DNA of 49,857 nucleotides from Hyphomicrobiales bacterium (lineage in GTDB: Bacteria; Pseudomonadota; Alphaproteobacteria; Rhizobiales; Rhizobiaceae): NCBI GenBank assembly GCA_900473205.1, contig UCLB01000015.1:1-49857 (forward strand), given 5' to 3'. Positions 1 to 7,938 of the stretch are shown here, piece by piece; position 1 is the stretch's first letter; each line of letters starts with the position of its first letter. The translations under genes and the position numbers were made by a program. The notes under the pieces are model-generated. The model did no database searches. It worked only from the letters and a program-made list of their open reading frames with translations, and had not been told where the DNA came from.

Positions 1-1131
1 GATCCGTTCGGCGAACGGCAAGGTCTCTTCCTGCCGGCGGATTGCACCATTCACCACGGCCAGAATGAACACCATGACACCTGGCAGCAGGTCGATGGAA
101 ATAGCCCCGGCCCATGCGGGAATGAAGTCGGAAGCATAACGCAGCACGGCTTCCGCCGACGAGAGCGGCACAAAGCGCCGCTCGGCCACGGGAGCACGCG
201 AGAGAATTTCGTCAGCGGCGTCAGACAACACCTTGGATTGCGCCGCGACCGATGTGCGGATCGTTTCCATCACGCGGTCCTGACGACTGATCAGATCCTG
301 TTCGCCGCCGTCGGGGATTGGAGCGATGAAGCCAAGAGAAAGATCGTCGGCCGCACGGCGGATGGAAGGAGCGATCGAGGTTTGCCCGAGCGAGGCAATG
401 ACGCCGGTAAGTGCTACGACCTCCGACGAGAACTTGTCTGCGCGCGGTTCTACGACGCCGGGTGCCGAGACGAGACCACGCATGGTTTCGAGGCGTTTCT
501 GGCCTTCGTTGAACAGGCTGGTAACCTGCTCACGCGAGGCATTGATGCCGTTTTCCAGTTCGTTCAGTTGCGACGACATCTGTGATAGCAGCGAGACGAC
601 ACTGCCCGAACCGGTGGTGCCGGTCAGCGCACCCGACTGTCGTTCGGATGCCGCAAGCTGGGTGAAACGCTCCTTGGCGCGTTGAATGTCCGGCAACAGG
701 CTCTGTGCTGCCAGCGCATTCTGGTGCGCCTGATCCAGATCTTCTGTGTAATCCTCGACCGTTTCCGCAAGATGCTGTTCAAGTGCCGCCGATCCTGCGA
801 GAGCGGCTGCATTCAACCAGCTCGACATGGCCAGGATCATCACGCAACCGACGGCCATCACCACCAGCATCGCAGTGCGACTGGAACGGCTGGTGACGTG
901 CGGATAAAACCGCGCCATGTAGGACCAGAAGGCATAGATGCCGACGGATACCGAGGCCGAGTAGATGATGGCAGCAAAAAAGACCGCCGTTGGCGAGCCG
1001 TCCAGAATGCTGCGCACACCCAGATAGGTGTAAACGCCGGACGCGAGTGCGAGAACGGCAAGGGCGAAACGTGTCATCGTTTCGACCGCCACCAGGCTTT
1101 CCTGCAAGCGATGCGATGCGCCAAGCGCCAT
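1..1131 (-). CDS. Membrane protein with long helical middle region, 3' end beyond window
   Basis: The frame is open for all 377 codons from an ATG at 1131 to base 1, so the C-terminus lies outside the window. GGAG is centred about 8 bases before the ATG. Hydrophobic segments are visible near residues 20-40, 50-75 and 88-110, and again near 345-367 (LLPGVMVFILAVV). Between the third and fourth segments lies about 230 residues of polar, Gln/Glu/Ala-rich helix that looks like a coiled coil. This is seen in the translation; I recognise no family. A stress-sensing or chemoreceptor-like membrane protein without a kinase or MCP signature is possible but unproven. The gene is easily missed because no stop codon is present in the window. 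Confidence 0.75.
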   Translation of the reverse strand, partial: MALGASHRLQESLVAVETMTRFALAVLALASGVYTYLGVRSILDGSPTAVFFAAIIYSASVSVGIYAFWSYMARFYPHVTSRSSRTAMLVVMAVGCVMILAMSSWLNAAALAGSAALEQHLAETVEDYTEDLDQAHQNALAAQSLLPDIQRAKERFTQLAASERQSGALTGTTGSGSVVSLLSQMSSQLNELENGINASREQVTSLFNEGQKRLETMRGLVSAPGVVEPRADKFSSEVVALTGVIASLGQTSIAPSIRRAADDLSLGFIAPIPDGGEQDLISRQDRVMETIRTSVAAQSKVLSDAADEILSRAPVAERRFVPLSSAEAVLRYASDFIPAWAGAISIDLLPGVMVFILAVVNGAIRRQEETLPFAERI

Positions 1132-1528
1132 GGGCGATCTCCAAAAAAGGAATGTATTCCTTAACACTGATGTAAAATTCGGCGAATTCAAGGCTGCTAA
1201 AATGCGAGGCGTCCGCAGTCTACTGTAGCCGGTCAACTTTCAGTTATTATGGCGTGAAACACGCGCGGCGTGGGTCTTCTGGTTCGAAACGACATGCGGA
1301 CGCACCACAACTCAGCCGCACGGCTCCAGTTGATGTAGAGGCGCTGACGACGAAAAGGCGCGAGCTGATTTTACGTAAAGCCCGTGCACAGGATCAGCTG
1401 CTGGCCATCTAGCGGAGCGGCAGACAACACGTCATTCTCGATGTCATCTACAAGACAAAAGGGTGCGCATCGCCCACTGATATCAGGAAATACCCTGCCC
1501 TGCATCGCAAGTTGAAGACAGACACAAA
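1132..1528. other. Intergenic region, no gene seen
   Basis: About 400 bases between the start of the membrane protein gene and the end of the ABC exporter gene. I see no open frame with a ribosome binding site, no clear hairpin with a T tract and no repeat. It must hold the promoter of the leftward membrane protein gene, but no convincing -35/-10 pair stands out. Confidence 0.5.
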
Positions 1529-3478
1529 TTACTTCCGCTTCACCATTCGTCGAAGCACAGATCTAGCTCTCGATTTACACGGAATAAGCTCGATATCACT
1601 AACCAATTTTGCGCCACCCTCGCGCCGCTCCAGCGTAATCTTGCGGCTGTGAAATGCTTCCAGCTCGGCGCGATGCGCGACGCTAATAATCGTGGCGTCA
1701 GGTAGCTCATCGATAACTGTCTGCATCATCTTGTCCTGACTTTTCTCATCGAGCGCGGCGGTCGCCTCGTCCATCACAATGATATCGGGGGCATTGAGCA
1801 GCAGCCGTGCAAAGGTAAGCCGTTGTTTTTCGCCGCCTGACAATGTCTGGTCCCAAGGCGCCTCGTCTTCGATCTTGTCCTTGAGTTGGCCAAGCCCGAC
1901 CTTTTCGAGAGCGGCGCCAATCTCTTCGCCCGTCCAGCTTTCTGCCGGCTGCGGATAAGAGACGGCACGGCGCAGCGTACCGGCTGGTATGTATGGTCGT
2001 TGTGGCAGCATGAACAACTGGCTCCCGGCGCGGAAATTGACGCTGCCCCCACCCCAAGGCCAGAGGCCTGAGATGGCACGAACCAGCGTGCTTTTGCCAG
2101 AGCCGGATTCTCCTGAAACCAGCACTCTCTCGCCTGCTCCGATTTCAACATCGGTCTCTTTCACCACCGCGGTTCCATCACCGAGTGATACGGATACGTC
2201 CTTGAGGCTCAGCATGGTCTCGCCTTCGGTCTCGCCGCGAATGATGCGTCCGAAAGTCTCACTTCTTTCGGCGCGCTCAAGGCCATCAAGCGACATCATC
2301 AGGGAGGCTACACGTCGGGCACAGGCGTTCCAATCGGCCAAGCGCGGATAGTTATCAACGAGCCAGCCAAAGGCCGACTGCACAATGGTGAAAGCGGACG
2401 CTGCCTGCATGACCTCGCCGAGCGACATGCTGCCATCGAGAAACTTCGGCGCACAGAGCAGAAGTGGCACGACTGGGGCAATCAGTACCGAGCCGTTGGA
2501 GACGACGGTGGTCCGCATGTATTGTTGCGCCATTAACCGCCATTGTCGCCGGACGTTACCGAATCTTTTGTCGAGATCGCTACGCTCCTCCTCCTCCCCG
2601 CCAAGCAAGGCAATACTCTCACCATTTTCCCTGACGCGTGTCAGCGTATAGCGATATTCCGCTTCAACCTGGTTTTTAACTTCGGAGACCTTTACGAAGT
2701 TTCGGGCAATGAACGCGATGGAAGTGGAGGTGACTGCCGCGTAAATGATAGCCGCTATCACGAGAAAGCCGGGGATGGTGACCCAAACGCCGCCGATTGA
2801 CAGTGTGAGCGCTCCACCAATTGTCCATAGAACAACAATGAAGGTGGAAGCGGATACGAAGGCGGAGATGACGCCGGAGACGAAATCGACCGGCGCTTCA
2901 GTGGAAATACGCATATCCTCCGAGAGCCTTGCTTCCGGGTTCTTATGGTCACCGTCGATTAGGTTGAGCTGGTAGTAGCGGCCGTTTGCAATCCATCTCC
3001 CCACCGTTAACTTGGTCAACCAAGAGCGCCAGCGCCGCTGGATGCGCATTCTGACATAGACCTGCGAGGTGACGATGAATACACTTCCCAGAACTAGAAA
3101 CGGAAATATGGACGCGAGGGAATAGACAGTCGACGCATCTCGTTTTTCGATCGCATCAAAAATTCCGCGATTCCAGACGTTGACCCCGTACTGGATGGCG
3201 ACATTTATGCCGATCATCGCCAGCAGGCCAAGCGTGAATAGCCATGCCAACTTATCGCCCCGGCGGCTCCAGAAGCCCCGCGCGCTGATCCAGAACCGTT
3301 TCAGCAAGTATTTCCGGCGCGCTTCCTCAGCCTCTTCCGGCGTCAAATCCGCATTAGGCTCTACTTCCTCTGGGGGAAGCTCTTCAGCATTGTCATCAAC
3401 ATCTTGGGAGAATTCGGCTTCGGTCCCAGTTGCGTTGGCACCGGCGACCGGCTTTGGTTCTATTTCATTGTTTTTCAT
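1529..3478 (-). CDS. SbmA/BacA-like ABC transporter, fused permease and ATPase
   Basis: A 649-residue half-transporter of the COG4178 type (YddA/SbmA/BacA-related), with membrane and ATPase domains in one chain that should act as a homodimer in the inner membrane. The first 55 residues are very acidic. Membrane segments follow from about residue 78 to 380. The ATPase domain shows Walker A GESGSGKST near 453-461, signature LSGGEKQR near 543, Walker B IIVMDEATAALDE near 565 and the switch His in SVAHR near 601. The family is linked to uptake or export of peptides and long-chain lipids; the substrate cannot be read here. The start at 3478 gives a family-like N-terminus. The gene stands alone with no partner subunit nearby. 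Confidence 0.9.
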   Translation of the reverse strand: MKNNEIEPKPVAGANATGTEAEFSQDVDDNAEELPPEEVEPNADLTPEEAEEARRKYLLKRFWISARGFWSRRGDKLAWLFTLGLLAMIGINVAIQYGVNVWNRGIFDAIEKRDASTVYSLASIFPFLVLGSVFIVTSQVYVRMRIQRRWRSWLTKLTVGRWIANGRYYQLNLIDGDHKNPEARLSEDMRISTEAPVDFVSGVISAFVSASTFIVVLWTIGGALTLSIGGVWVTIPGFLVIAAIIYAAVTSTSIAFIARNFVKVSEVKNQVEAEYRYTLTRVRENGESIALLGGEEEERSDLDKRFGNVRRQWRLMAQQYMRTTVVSNGSVLIAPVVPLLLCAPKFLDGSMSLGEVMQAASAFTIVQSAFGWLVDNYPRLADWNACARRVASLMMSLDGLERAERSETFGRIIRGETEGETMLSLKDVSVSLGDGTAVVKETDVEIGAGERVLVSGESGSGKSTLVRAISGLWPWGGGSVNFRAGSQLFMLPQRPYIPAGTLRRAVSYPQPAESWTGEEIGAALEKVGLGQLKDKIEDEAPWDQTLSGGEKQRLTFARLLLNAPDIIVMDEATAALDEKSQDKMMQTVIDELPDATIISVAHRAELEAFHSRKITLERREGGAKLVSDIELIPCKSRARSVLRRMVKRK

Positions 3479-3618
3479 GGGCGCTGAACGACCGACAATC
3501 GGAAAGGTTTCACGACTTTGTGAAGGTAAGTGAAATTTATCTGAGACTATAGCTTGGAACCGACGACAAGGAAGCAGCGACAGTTAGCGCGTGCATTTAA
3601 ACGACTAGAAGAATTGGA

Positions 3619-3768
3619 TCAGGAGCAAGCGTGCGCTGCAATCGTCTCTGCCGCCTCCTCATAGGGGCTGACATACTCCACTGCCGCAAAGCCATCGGCA
3701 GCAGAGGCGGCAAACCGTTCCATGAACGGATGTTCGGTGTAAAGCATGGACGGGTTGACGGCGCGGCG
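3619..3768 (-). pseudogene. Remnant of a hydroxypyruvate isomerase-like gene
   Basis: About 48 codons read [15 protein letters not shown], then [16 protein letters not shown], before a stop. This resembles the N-terminal strand-helix unit of the hydroxypyruvate isomerase (Hyi/OtnI) TIM-barrel family, where the chain starts with N-x-S/T-M-L-F/Y-T-E. The rest of the roughly 260-residue enzyme is missing, no family-like start precedes it, and no other frame continues it. I read it as a decayed scar. The family assignment comes from motif recall, not a search. Confidence 0.5.
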
Positions 3769-3921
3769 ATAGGTCCGGCTTCGACTGATCGAACGTTGGG
3801 TTTTGACACGTGAAAGCCAACGTGGTTGCGAATGGCCGCTGCCATAACTACCTACAGAGCAATGACCGACAGCCCGCAATGAGCGGCATCAAGTCATGTC
3901 GGCCACTCAAGGAGAAAAGCT

Positions 3922-4083
3922 ATGGCACAACCTCAAGGCGCTTCTGCGCCCGAACAGGCTTATGACGCCAAGACATTGGCCAAGAAGCATCGCATATCCA
4001 TGGAAGAGGCAGAGAATATTATCTCGGAATATGGAGCAGACCGTAAAGCTTGCGACAAGGCGGCACGACGTATCGCCGCCTAA
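3922..4083 (+). CDS. Small soluble helical protein (53 aa)
   Basis: A short gene with a clear ribosome binding site, AAGGAGAAAAGCT before the ATG, ending in TAA. The 53-residue product is charged. Its second half (KKHRISMEEAENIISEYG) looks like a short helical bundle, loosely like DUF3606-type small proteins common in rhizobia. No cysteine pair, membrane segment or catalytic motif is present. The family comparison is weak; that it is a gene is better supported by the binding site and codon use. Confidence 0.6.
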   Translation: MAQPQGASAPEQAYDAKTLAKKHRISMEEAENIISEYGADRKACDKAARRIAA

Positions 4084-4294
4084 TTTTCCTCGTTACGCCC
4101 TATGAAACGCAAGGCGGCTCGCCGAACCACTTAAGGGAGCGGGCTGCACGATTACCATGCAAGCGGAGGAAAACTTGCATGGGATCGAAAACCTAGGCCG
4201 CGTTGTGCTTTGCTTATTAGTGCTTACTCGTCCACGGCCTGTCATGCTGATCCGTTGGGACCCCGGCTAGAAGTACGTGGGTACCCTCTAGTGT

Positions 4295-4435
4295 TCATCG
4301 TCCTTTGGATGCTTCATCTTTCTTTGCCTGATCGTGATGCCACTTAATGGCATAAAACATGCCGATACTCAGCACGATGATCTTAAAAGGAAAAAAGATG
4401 TATGGAAACCAATTTACCCAAGAGCCGTCCGACAT
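4295..4435 (-). CDS. Small single-span membrane protein (46 aa)
   Basis: ATG at 4435, TGA at 4297-4295. The product starts MSDGSWVNWFPYIFF, has one hydrophobic stretch of about 20 residues (FFPFKIIVLSIGMFYAI), then a short charged tail ending KDEASKGR. This is the layout of a one-pass inner-membrane peptide with its tail in the cytoplasm. The ribosome binding site is weak (GAAAG about 9 bases upstream), so support rests on the coherent amphipathic layout. Function unknown. Confidence 0.45.
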   Translation of the reverse strand: MSDGSWVNWFPYIFFPFKIIVLSIGMFYAIKWHHDQAKKDEASKGR

Positions 4436-4565
4436 ATCGAGTGCTTTCAATCTGTTGATTAGAATTGTCTATCCTTAAGAATAGCACTCTATCGAAATGC
4501 TCCTTCGACACCCTAATTGCAAGTTTGAGTGCATGGCCTTATTGACGCAGGTTGCCTGCTTATAA

Positions 4566-4640
4566 GTTGCGGACGCGGAGTTGAACCGCGTAGTTCCGCT
4601 TATACGGCCGTGGAGCGCACCAGCCCTCTTATGCGCTACA
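4566..4640 (-). other. tRNA-like D-arm and T-arm without acceptor stem
   Basis: On the minus strand a GCGC...GCGC hairpin with a 14-base loop (4636-4615) is followed, after 24 bases, by a perfect five-pair T-arm CGCGG-TTCAACT-CCGCG (4590-4574). The T-loop starts TTCAA as in tRNA. The anticodon arm pairs poorly and the flanking bases do not form a seven-pair acceptor stem, so this is not a functional standard tRNA. It may be a decayed tRNA or chance. Confidence 0.2.
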
Positions 4641-4962
4641 GTTTCGCGGGGCGTGCTAATGCATCTCCTTGGAACAGTTTGCAAATAGAAGTGCAAATTC
4701 CATCGACCTTCCAGCACTCATGAGCGACGGCGGTTGAAATCGTCGACGCTTTCACCCGAGAAAACTCAAAATTCGGCAGCGACACAGAGAGATGGTGCAG
4801 ATTCTTCTCACTCATGGGATCTGTCCAAGCATTGTAAGAGTGGAAGCGATTGATGCCAATCACGACCACTTCAGCTACAGAACTTAGGGAAGAATTGTCT
4901 GTGCTCTCGAGTGATCTCAACGTCACATACATTTTTAGGTCGTATGCCAGCTTTGCCGACAA
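4636..4962 (-). CDS. Doubtful open frame (108 aa)
   Basis: The longest frame in the AT-richer stretch between 4.4 and 5.0 kb. The product has a plausible run of beta-like segments (VAEVVVIGINRFHSYNAW) but no motif I recognise. The start has no good ribosome binding site and codon use differs from the flanking genes. It touches the tRNA-like structure at its 3' end. It could be foreign DNA or a chance frame. Confidence 0.25.
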   Translation of the reverse strand: MSAKLAYDLKMYVTLRSLESTDNSSLSSVAEVVVIGINRFHSYNAWTDPMSEKNLHHLSVSLPNFEFSRVKASTISTAVAHECWKVDGICTSICKLFQGDALARPAKL

Positions 4963-5021
4963 ATGCCGGGATATAAGGACGGTAGAACACTAGATTCTCC
5001 TAGAATTAATGCCAGGGATAA

Positions 5022-5264
5022 GTGCTGTTAAAAATGACTTCCTATTCCACCCGTATGTCAAAGGTAGCCAAAGTCGATTACGCTGACGCGGAAAAACGCT
5101 TTACTGGCTCGCTCAATCAGGCAGTTCCGGTGCCCGTGGATTCGATCAACGATTTGCAAAAAGCTCATCAGAACTTCTTTGGTGACACTCGAATTTTTCT
5201 CTCCTCACTAGAGGTATTCCCGAGTGAAGAAAGAAAACAACAAATAAACTCTTCCCCATTCTAA
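5022..5264 (+). CDS. Small hypothetical protein (up to 80 aa)
   Basis: The frame may start at GTG 5022, with AGGGA a few bases before it, or at ATG 5034. The product is polar, with a helical middle (DYADAEKRFTGSLNQAV) and a C-terminus rich in Ser and charged residues. No membrane segment or known motif is present. The surrounding DNA is clearly more AT-rich than the rest of the window, which suggests acquired DNA. Function unknown. Confidence 0.4.
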   Translation: MLLKMTSYSTRMSKVAKVDYADAEKRFTGSLNQAVPVPVDSINDLQKAHQNFFGDTRIFLSSLEVFPSEERKQQINSSPF

Positions 5265-5316
5265 TTTAAATTCATAACCTTAGCATCCTTAGAAATTTAC
5301 ATTTGTATTTTCCAAC

Positions 5317-5351
5317 AAAAAAGGCCGGGGCGAAACCGCACCGACCTTTTT
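5317..5351. terminator. Strong bidirectional intrinsic terminator
   Basis: A long hairpin (AAAAAGGYCGG...CCGGCCTTTTT type) with only one mismatch in about 15 pairs and A/T runs on both sides, so it works in either direction. It lies about 85 bases past the DUF3597 gene on the minus strand and shortly after the small plus-strand gene ending at 5264. Confidence 0.8.
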
Positions 5352-5437
5352 GTCGCTTGTCATCTTCTGCCAGTTTATCCGTGAACAGTGCGCAAGCTAC
5401 TTGCTGTAGGAATGCGCGGAGGCAGCATTGGTTCCGC

Positions 5438-5917
5438 TTAATCCAGCAGTTCTGGCGGAACCTTGCCGCCGTTCTCAGACAGCTTCTTGAGAAGCGCCTT
5501 GTGCAGCCAAGTGTTCATTGCGGAAGAACCGTCTGCCTCACCAGTATAGCCAAGTTCGTGCGCCAGTTCCTTACGTTCTGCAAGGCTGGCATCCATGCCA
5601 AGTGCTTTCATCAGGTCGACGATTGAATGCTTCCAGTCAAGCTTCTGGCCACTTCTCTTCACCGCGGCGTCAAGCTGTGAGGCGACATCAACGGTCTGGT
5701 TGGCGCCAGCTGTTGTTGGCGTAGATGGCGATGGTGCAGACGCGCCAGATGTGGTTGGGACGGCTTGGCCGCTACCGCCTACGGGTGGCGCGGTCGTTGC
5801 AGCTGGCTCAGGTATCGAGGATGGCGCTGGTGTGGGCTCAGCACCTGATGGCGATGCCTGCTCAGCGTGGGCTGCTCCGCCGAAAATGGCGTCTCTGATT
5901 TTACCGAATATGCTCAT
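5438..5917 (-). CDS. DUF3597 domain-containing protein
   Basis: 159 residues. It begins MSIFGKIRDAIFG, then has a low-complexity Pro/Ala/Thr/Ser linker (about residues 20-75), then the compact C-terminal DUF3597 domain, in which I recognise VDVASQLDAAVKRSGQKLDW and LMKALGMDASLAERKELA. Such proteins resemble LysM-less peripheral proteins of unknown role in rhizobia. The start is fixed by GGGAG seven bases upstream. The gene is alone and ends in the strong terminator near 5330. Confidence 0.85.
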   Translation of the reverse strand: MSIFGKIRDAIFGGAAHAEQASPSGAEPTPAPSSIPEPAATTAPPVGGSGQAVPTTSGASAPSPSTPTTAGANQTVDVASQLDAAVKRSGQKLDWKHSIVDLMKALGMDASLAERKELAHELGYTGEADGSSAMNTWLHKALLKKLSENGGKVPPELLD

Positions 5918-5977
5918 TGTGTTTCTCCCTTTGTCTAATGATCACAAGAGACAAACGGATTGGATTCGCATGCGTTC

Positions 5978-6307
5978 CTAAGCAAATTCTAAAAAGCCGC
6001 CAGCTATTGAAAGCTGACGGGGAAAATCAAGCAGCCCTATCAAACACCGCCACCTCCCGCCTCTCCGGATCGCGCTCCTCCTTCTCGACCATCGCGCCTT
6101 CCCCATGAGCGCCACAAAAATGCTGCCCGCACGCTTCCGTTGACCAGAATCATCCAACTCCAGCCATGCATCGTACTTTACAGGGTTTCCGACCACGACT
6201 CTGATTCTATGAAACGCACGTTTTCCAACGGCATCGGCACATGATTCAAGCGACCGGAAGTCGTCGGAAAGCACAATTGCGCCATTCATTGGAACGATGT
6301 TTACCAT
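5978..6307 (-). CDS. Hypothetical protein, probably frameshifted near its middle
   Basis: The first 50 or so residues look like a normal protein (GAIVLSDDFRSLESCADAVG, then VVVGNPVKYDAWLELDD). After about base 6140 this frame becomes Arg/Gly/Trp-rich and unlikely. Another minus-strand frame over 6140-6027 then reads CGQHFCGAHGEGAMVEKEE and ends DPERREVAVFDRAA, a far better sequence with a CxxxxC/H pattern. I infer a single-base change joining the two, so the true product would end near 6027. Family not recognised. If the shift is real this is a pseudogene. Confidence 0.4.
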   Translation of the reverse strand: MVNIVPMNGAIVLSDDFRSLESCADAVGKRAFHRIRVVVGNPVKYDAWLELDDSGQRKRAGSIFVALMGKARWSRRRSAIRRGGRWRCLIGLLDFPRQLSIAGGFLEFA

Positions 6308-6389
6308 GGGGTAATCGCAGCTGAACAGGTTCAGAGACCGCGGAGAATAATGAGGGAATTACGACTGGCCTTGTCGATCACGCGGATCG

Positions 6390-6620
6390 CGAATTCGTCT
6401 ATCAGACCATTCGACGGGAAGCGCTCCTTTGCGCAGGGCGACCGCATCCTTCTGCTCGAGAACAAGCACGGTGCCGGCATCAAGAATGGCATGCTGGGAA
6501 CGTGCAAGCCGTCGAGACAGCGCAATACATCCGCGGCTCGACAGATCTTCAGGTGGACAAAACGATGCCCGCCGCCCGTCCAGCGGAGCTACCACTTGGG
6601 TTTCAGCAGATCAAATGGAC
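6390..6620 (+). pseudogene. Decayed fragment of a Ti-type TraA relaxase/helicase gene
   Basis: One frame reads SFAQGDRILLLENKHG and then GIKNGMLGT. This matches the strand-turn motif (F-x-x-G-D-R-I-x-F-x-x-N-x-x-x-G-V-K-N-G-M-L-G-T) in the helicase part of conjugative TraA relaxases of rhizobial plasmids. Right after it the homology seems to hop frames (VQAVETAQ, then RLDRSSGG), as expected for an old relic with several small indels. Neither relaxase nor helicase ends are present. The match is from memory of the family. Confidence 0.5.
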
Positions 6621-6672
6621 TAAGATTGATGCCGACGTACTTCTCGGATTTCATTGTTCAATCCATAATTCA

Positions 6673-7938
6673 TCAAAATATCGCATTGTGAAAACTTAGA
6701 TGCTCTCTGACGCTGAAAGTCACTACAGACCCCGAAGAAGCGATTGAAGCGGCCGCAATACCAGCTGCCTGACCGGTGACAAAGGCCGTACCCATTACTC
6801 TCAGAGAGCCATAAGCAGCGGCATCTGCACCAGCAACCCTGCCCGCCAGAAGCAGGTTGTCCGCACCAGCAGCCTGTATGGCTCCTATTGGTATATCAGC
6901 AAAGCCGTCGCCGCCAAGATCGACGAAATGTGCCCGACCGGGTGCTTCGTGAACCTCCATGGGCCATGCAGCGCGCCCGATGCCATCTTCGCGACGGTCA
7001 CCTCTGCGTAAGGCAGTACCGGTCAAATCTTTACGCGAATGTGGACGGCGTGTCTCGCGAATACCGATCTGTGGCCCCGTGGCCGAGATGAATGCGTTTT
7101 CGAAGCCAGGCATCTGCCGGAGCAATTGCAAATTCCGCCAGGCTTGCCGCCGTGCCTCGCGTTCCGCAGTGCCTAGACTGGCACCGCTCAAACCATCGGT
7201 CTCAAGATCGATCGTCATCCACCAATAATCGTTCGACGTCGGCAGCCGCAACATGACGCCGCCGTCGGTTCGATGGATTGGAACATCTGAGCAGGCGTTG
7301 TGCTCGGCGATCAGTTGCGTCATCTGCTCGCGGTCGAATGTCACACCCGCTGAAACGCCGCCGATACGAACCGGCATTGACGCGGGTTGGACGTGATCAC
7401 CCGCGCGGCTGTCGGTCGTCATCTCAAGTCCCGCATGCGACGCCACAGCAGCTTCACCGCTGGCATCTACAAATGCATCAGCGGTGATCTCGTAGCTACC
7501 GGCATGGTCAGTCAACGTAATGGCGGCAATTCCACTCGGCTTCGTGGACACCGCAGTGACACGACTGTGCAACAGGATTTCGAGGCCAGTCATGTCGGTC
7601 ATTTGGTCGAACGCAAACTTGACCGCCTCAGGGTCCAACATGACAATCCAGTTGCCGCTGCTAGATCGTATCGGAGCGATATCCTGGCCAATCTTCGCAA
7701 GCATGGCTAGCAGTTCGACACCGATTCCTCCAACTGCAAAAACAGGATCAGGACCTTTCAGGAAGAAGCCGCAATAGGCTAAAACCAACGAATTGGCAGC
7801 CGCTCCGCCCAAGAAACCATACCGCTCGATGAGTGCAACTTTCGCACCCATGCGGGTAGCAGCTACAGCCGCGCTCATTCCGGCTGCGCCGCCTCCAACG
7901 ACCACGACGTCGTATCGTCCACCTCGGGCTTTAGACAT
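6673..7938 (-). CDS. FAD-dependent oxidoreductase
   Basis: About 421 residues of the FAD_oxidored type (PF12831-like). The N-terminal dinucleotide fold reads DVVVVGGGAAGMSAA and an acidic residue (LIERYGFLGG) follows at the usual distance. The middle has the family phrase IGIRETRR, and the C-terminal FAD loop reads NLLLAGRVAGADAAAYGSLR. Such enzymes oxidise or reduce C-C or C-N bonds in small organic molecules; the substrate is unknown. The ATG at 7938 is preferred because GGAG lies 9 bases upstream; a GTG at 7953 is possible. It overlaps the AroE-like gene by 8 bases, so the two are translationally coupled and should work in one pathway. Confidence 0.88.
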   Translation of the reverse strand: MSKARGGRYDVVVVGGGAAGMSAAVAATRMGAKVALIERYGFLGGAAANSLVLAYCGFFLKGPDPVFAVGGIGVELLAMLAKIGQDIAPIRSSSGNWIVMLDPEAVKFAFDQMTDMTGLEILLHSRVTAVSTKPSGIAAITLTDHAGSYEITADAFVDASGEAAVASHAGLEMTTDSRAGDHVQPASMPVRIGGVSAGVTFDREQMTQLIAEHNACSDVPIHRTDGGVMLRLPTSNDYWWMTIDLETDGLSGASLGTAEREARRQAWRNLQLLRQMPGFENAFISATGPQIGIRETRRPHSRKDLTGTALRRGDRREDGIGRAAWPMEVHEAPGRAHFVDLGGDGFADIPIGAIQAAGADNLLLAGRVAGADAAAYGSLRVMGTAFVTGQAAGIAAASIASSGSVVTFSVREHLSFHNAIF

